The notes under the pieces: generated by a model
Database searches by the model: none
The model's input: the letters and a program-made list of their open reading frames with translations, nothing else
What the model was told of the DNA's origin: nothing
Source: Hydrogenovibrio sp. UBA650
GTDB lineage: Bacteria > Pseudomonadota > Gammaproteobacteria > Thiomicrospirales > Thiomicrospiraceae
DNA length: 17,017 bases
Assembly: GCA_002299245.1 (NCBI GenBank)
Contig: DBOI01000082.1
Span: forward strand, 13,998-31,014
Direction: 5' to 3'
Position numbers and translations under genes: made by a program
Shown here: one piece after another, positions 14,644 to 17,017 of the stretch
Layout of the letters: each line of letters begins with the position of its first letter
Numbering within the stretch: the stretch's first letter is position 1

Positions 14644-14736
14644 TGGCGGAGACGGAGGGATTCGAACCCTCGATGGAGCTACAAACCCCATACTCCCTTA
14701 GCAGGGGAGCGCCTTCAGCCTCTCGGCCACGTCTCC
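14644..14736 (-). tRNA. tRNA-Ser (anticodon GCT)
   Basis: 93-nt class II tRNA. The acceptor stem GGAGACG pairs with CGTCTCC, followed by G and encoded CCA. The anticodon stem CTCCC/GGGAG carries loop CTGCTAA, giving anticodon GCT, which reads AGC/AGU. The long variable arm (TATGGGGTTTGTAGCTCCATC region) forms the extra stem expected of tRNA-Ser. Confidence 0.97.
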
Positions 14737-14744
14737 TAATTTCT

Positions 14745-14780
14745 GCGGCGTATGATACAAGGTTAAAGGCGTATTGTAAA
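14745..14780 (-). promoter_or_regulatory. Sigma-70 promoter of tRNA-Ser
   Basis: On the minus strand TTTACA (14780-14775), a 17-base spacer and TATCAT (14757-14752) match at 5/6 each. ACGCCGC (14751-14745) follows as a GC-rich discriminator. The start would lie a few bases before the tRNA. Confidence 0.88.
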
Positions 14781-14855
14781 TGTTGTTTTTGAGTTTTATT
14801 TACTTGTAAAAAACCGTAAAAGTGCTTTTTCACTAGTGGAGGAATTGAAATGAAA

Positions 14856-15056
14856 CTAACTGGCAGCTTTTTGATCTTCTTCAACTCCTAACGAGGAGTC
14901 TTTTGTATCTAAAAGAAGCTCTTGTCTTTGAATAGAAACCTCTTTAGGTGCATCGATACCTACTCTGACCTGCCCACCTTTTACAGCAAGAATTGTAAGT
15001 TTAATATCTTCACCAATTACTAGAGATTCATTCTCTCTTCTGGTTAACACCAACAT
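14856..15056 (-). CDS. csrA: Carbon storage regulator CsrA/RsmA
   Basis: 66-residue dimeric RNA-binding protein that controls translation and stability of mRNAs by binding GGA motifs near ribosome binding sites. In this group it governs carbon storage, motility and biofilm switches. The N-terminal MLVLTRRENESLVIG and the VRVGIDAPKEVSIQRQE segment with Arg44 are the two RNA-contact strands. The acidic tail is variable in the family. GAGG (15067-15064) lies 7 nt before the ATG, and ACAGGATG overlaps it, suggesting autorepression. A terminator separates it from lysC, so it needs its own promoter. A TATACTATAAG stretch near 15095-15107 is a possible -10. No strong terminator follows. Confidence 0.97.
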   Translation of the reverse strand: MLVLTRRENESLVIGEDIKLTILAVKGGQVRVGIDAPKEVSIQRQELLLDTKDSSLGVEEDQKAAS

Positions 15057-15066
15057 CGTTATGCCT

Positions 15067-15074
15067 CATCCTGT
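15067..15074 (-). promoter_or_regulatory. Candidate CsrA-binding site over the csrA ribosome binding site
   Basis: The minus-strand sequence ACAGGATG (15074-15067) resembles the CsrA recognition core ACARGGAUG and contains the essential GGA. It overlaps the first base of the csrA Shine-Dalgarno GAGG. CsrA is known to repress its own translation in E. coli through leader sites; the site here is inferred. Confidence 0.55.
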
Positions 15075-15190
15075 TGCTAGAAGATTAATGTTTCTTATAG
15101 TATATAAAGAAAACAGCAGGGTATTTATCAGTAATGCTTATTTTTAACATAAGAATAAACTTATATCTTATATTGAAAATTTATTTATAT

Positions 15191-15216
15191 AAAAAACCCT
15201 GCTCTAGGCAGGTTTT
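15191..15216 (-). terminator. Terminator of lysC
   Basis: On the minus strand AAAACCTGC (15216-15208) and GCAGGGTTTT (15202-15193) pair around CTAGA with one bulged G. TTTTTTATAT follows. It lies about 20 bases after the lysC stop and separates lysC from csrA. Confidence 0.88.
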
Positions 15217-15237
15217 CTGGAAATCAATCAACAATAA

Positions 15238-15714
15238 TTATTTATCCAGTTCAAATGCTTCATGCAAGGACTGAACTGCCAACTCAAGACTTGGCTCATC
15301 AATCACTACAGAGATTTTAATCTCCGTAGTACCAATCATTTGAATATTGATCTCGTTATCTGCTAGGGTCTTAAACATATTACTAGCAATACCAGAATGT
15401 GACTTCATACCCACACCTACCATTGAGATTTTAACGATGGTGTCGTCAGACATAACTTCACGCGCACCAAGCTTAGTGGCAACACCTTCTAAAATCTCTA
15501 GCGCAGCATCCATATCGTTACGGCTTACTGTAAAAGTAAAGTCGGTAGTACCATCAATACCTTGGTTTTGGATAATCATATCAATCTCAATATTGGCATC
15601 AGATACCGGGCCAAGAATTTGAAAGGCCACTCCCGGTTTATCCGGCACTCCTAACACCATTAATTTTGCTTCATCTCGGCTAAATGCAATCCCTGAAATG
15701 AGAGGCTTTTCCAT
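15238..15714 (-). CDS. Possible internal-start small (beta) subunit of aspartokinase
   Basis: An in-frame ATG at 15714 (Met252 of LysC, MEKPLISGIAFSRDEAKL) is preceded by GGGGAT (15726-15721), leaving 7 nt between GGGGA and the ATG. The product would be 158 residues comprising the two ACT domains. Several alpha2-beta2 aspartokinases (Bacillus subtilis, Corynebacterium glutamicum) make exactly such a subunit from an internal start near residue 250. Translation from this site is inferred. Confidence 0.5.
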   Translation of the reverse strand: MEKPLISGIAFSRDEAKLMVLGVPDKPGVAFQILGPVSDANIEIDMIIQNQGIDGTTDFTFTVSRNDMDAALEILEGVATKLGAREVMSDDTIVKISMVGVGMKSHSGIASNMFKTLADNEINIQMIGTTEIKISVVIDEPSLELAVQSLHEAFELDK

Positions 15715-16467
15715 ATCACTATCCCCAAAATTTTCTTCTGTCGTAATCAAAGTCCCACCACCTTCTTTCATGGAGGACAATACTCTTAAAGGTACGTTGT
15801 ATTTGCTGGCGAACTCTACCGAACGAATTTGCAGAACCTTTGCACCCAAGCTGGCCAGCTCAAGCATTTCATCATAAGTTACTGTATCAAGGCGTTTCGC
15901 TTCTGGAACAACACGAGGATCGGTTGTGTAAACGCCATCTACATCGGTATAAATCTGACATTCATCGGCGTTTAAGGCTGCTGATAGAGCTACTGCTGTG
16001 GTATCAGAACCACCACGACCCAATGTCGTAATATCACCTGACTCCATTGCAATTCCCTGGAAACCAGCCACAACGACAACCTTGCCTTGACCCAATTGAT
16101 CGGTAATTTTCTTACCGTCAATATGCTCAATACGTGCTTTGTTGTGCACATCATTGGTTTGAATTGGCACCTGCCAACCCGTATATGAAATTGCCGGACA
16201 ACCCTGCGCTTGTAACGCCATACTCAATAGAGCAATAGTTACCTGTTCACCAGTGGTTAATAGAACATCCATCTCACGTCGAGAAGGACGGTCTTGCATC
16301 TCTTTAGCCAAGGCAGTCAAACGATTGGTCTCGCCACTCATTGCCGAAACGGCAACAACAACTTGATGACCTTCACTTACCGTTTTGGCTACTTGTTTTG
16401 CTACATGCTGGATACGCTCAACATTACCAACTGAGGTACCGCCAAATTTTTGAACAATTATTGCCAT
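15238..16467 (-). CDS. lysC: Aspartate kinase
   Basis: 409-residue enzyme that phosphorylates aspartate, the first step to lysine, threonine, methionine and diaminopimelate. The kinase domain (about 1-245) has KFGGTSVG (7-14), TTGEQVTIALLSMALQ, GRGGSDTTAVALSAAL and IYTDVDGVYTTDPRVVP. Two ACT regulatory domains fill about 265-409 (VLGVPDKPGVAFQILG; ISMVGVGMKSHSGIASNMF), matching single-domain, feedback-inhibited aspartokinases of the Pseudomonas/Bacillus alpha-beta type. An internal ATG at 15714 with a good SD could make a separate regulatory subunit. It lies 19 bases after alaS and probably shares its transcript; its own SD is weak. A terminator follows. Confidence 0.97.
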   Translation of the reverse strand: MAIIVQKFGGTSVGNVERIQHVAKQVAKTVSEGHQVVVAVSAMSGETNRLTALAKEMQDRPSRREMDVLLTTGEQVTIALLSMALQAQGCPAISYTGWQVPIQTNDVHNKARIEHIDGKKITDQLGQGKVVVVAGFQGIAMESGDITTLGRGGSDTTAVALSAALNADECQIYTDVDGVYTTDPRVVPEAKRLDTVTYDEMLELASLGAKVLQIRSVEFASKYNVPLRVLSSMKEGGGTLITTEENFGDSDMEKPLISGIAFSRDEAKLMVLGVPDKPGVAFQILGPVSDANIEIDMIIQNQGIDGTTDFTFTVSRNDMDAALEILEGVATKLGAREVMSDDTIVKISMVGVGMKSHSGIASNMFKTLADNEINIQMIGTTEIKISVVIDEPSLELAVQSLHEAFELDK

Positions 16468-16486
16468 TTTTTATTCTTTAAACTTA

Positions 16487-17017
16487 TTATTTAGATTCAA
16501 CCCAGCCAACAACCGAAGCTAAGGCTTCAGTTAGTTTGCTTGGATCTTTACCGCCTGCCATGGCCATATCCGGTCTTCCGCCACCTTTACCGCCAACTTG
16601 CTGCGCAACGTGGTTAACCAGCTCGCCCGCTTTGTAAGTTCCAGTAATCTCTTTAGATACACCTGCAGCAACTGAAACTTTTGCACCGTCTACCGCAGCC
16701 AGTACAATCGCTGCTGGCGCAAGCTTAGATTTCAGCTTATCCATGGTTTCACGCAAGGTATTTGCATCTGCGCCTTCCAACTGAGCCGCCAATACATTGA
16801 TATCGCGCACTTTAACTGCCTGATTCGCAAGATCATCACCTTGTGATGAGGCCATTTTTGACTGCAATTGCTTGAACTGTTTTTCAAGCTCTTTGTGGTC
16901 GGCTACCAATTGTGCCACCTTGGCTTCAACCTGTGCTTTATCAGACTTAACTGCTGAAGCCACATTTAACAAGGCTTCATCATCTTGATAAATAGAGTCC
17001 CAAGCACCTTCACCGGT
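16487..17017 (-). CDS. alaS: Alanyl-tRNA synthetase, C-terminal part (runs off the window)
   Basis: The frame stays open to the window edge, giving the last 176 residues of AlaS. It starts at TGEGAWDSIYQDDEALLNVASAV, which corresponds to the segment after the editing domain (VTGEGA in E. coli). A coiled-coil linker follows (VEAKVAQLVADHKELEKQFKQLQSKM), and then the C-Ala/DHHA1 domain ending in VGGKGGGRPDMAMAGGKDP and VGWVESK. The enzyme charges tRNA-Ala and edits Ser/Gly mischarging. It ends with tandem TAA TAA codons, 19 bases before lysC. The synthetase core lies outside the window. Confidence 0.95.
   Translation of the reverse strand, partial: TGEGAWDSIYQDDEALLNVASAVKSDKAQVEAKVAQLVADHKELEKQFKQLQSKMASSQGDDLANQAVKVRDINVLAAQLEGADANTLRETMDKLKSKLAPAAIVLAAVDGAKVSVAAGVSKEITGTYKAGELVNHVAQQVGGKGGGRPDMAMAGGKDPSKLTEALASVVGWVESK

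Noticed and set aside
14624..14884. 86-residue minus-strand frame over tRNA-Ser
   Set aside because: It reads through the tRNA-Ser gene itself in sense and into the csrA 3' end; no independent coding signal or ribosome binding site.

Overview
The window looks like chromosomal housekeeping DNA from a moderately AT-rich gammaproteobacterium. The order alaS-lysC-csrA-tRNA-Ser-tRNA-Arg (read on the minus strand) is the arrangement known from Pseudomonas and related groups. HemG of the flavodoxin type, short-form HPF, RF3 and the queA/tgt/yajC/secD/secF set also fit Gammaproteobacteria. A sulfur-oxidising Thiomicrospira/Thiomicrorhabdus-like host is a guess from overall feel, not something the sequence proves.

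Layout. Positions 1-2840 (plus strand): hpf (ribosome hibernation), mgtE (Mg2+ channel) and an OmpA-family lipoprotein, each with its own candidate promoter or terminator. Positions 2845-4777 (minus): prfC (release factor 3) followed by a small VanZ-like membrane protein. Positions 4844-8227 (minus): yajC-secD-secF, the accessory part of the Sec translocon, with a promoter upstream of yajC and a terminator after secF. Positions 8443-8970 (plus): hemG, which sits between yajC and tgt facing tgt and so splits the usual queA-tgt-yajC-secD-secF operon. Positions 8975-11154 (minus): queA-tgt, translationally coupled, the last steps of queuosine tRNA modification. Positions 11299-11531 (plus): a consensus sigma-70 promoter driving tRNA-Leu(CAA) and tRNA-Val(GAC).

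Positions 11545-14318 (minus) hold a three-gene cluster of exported DUF1566/Lcl_C-domain proteins: a lipoprotein, a small secreted protein, and a lipoprotein with two added Ig-like (DUF5011-type) domains. This is the only accessory-looking part. It is bracketed by two tRNA pairs that point toward it: Leu-Val on plus and Ser-Arg on minus. Positions 14476-14736 (minus): tRNA-Arg(ACG) and tRNA-Ser(GCT), each with its own promoter. Positions 14856-17017 (minus): csrA, lysC and the 3' end of alaS, which runs off the window.

Most genes serve translation and protein export (hpf, prfC, four tRNAs, queA/tgt, alaS, yajC/secDF) and global post-transcriptional control (csrA). I found no transposase, integrase, CRISPR array, reverse transcriptase or defence system. 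The most interesting points are the DUF1566 paralogue cluster, a candidate CsrA autoregulatory site, a probable internal start in lysC, the hemG insertion with a 15-bp repeat shared with the queA upstream region, and a shared GC-rich discriminator in the three tRNA promoters. No gene-free stretch exceeds about 215 bases.
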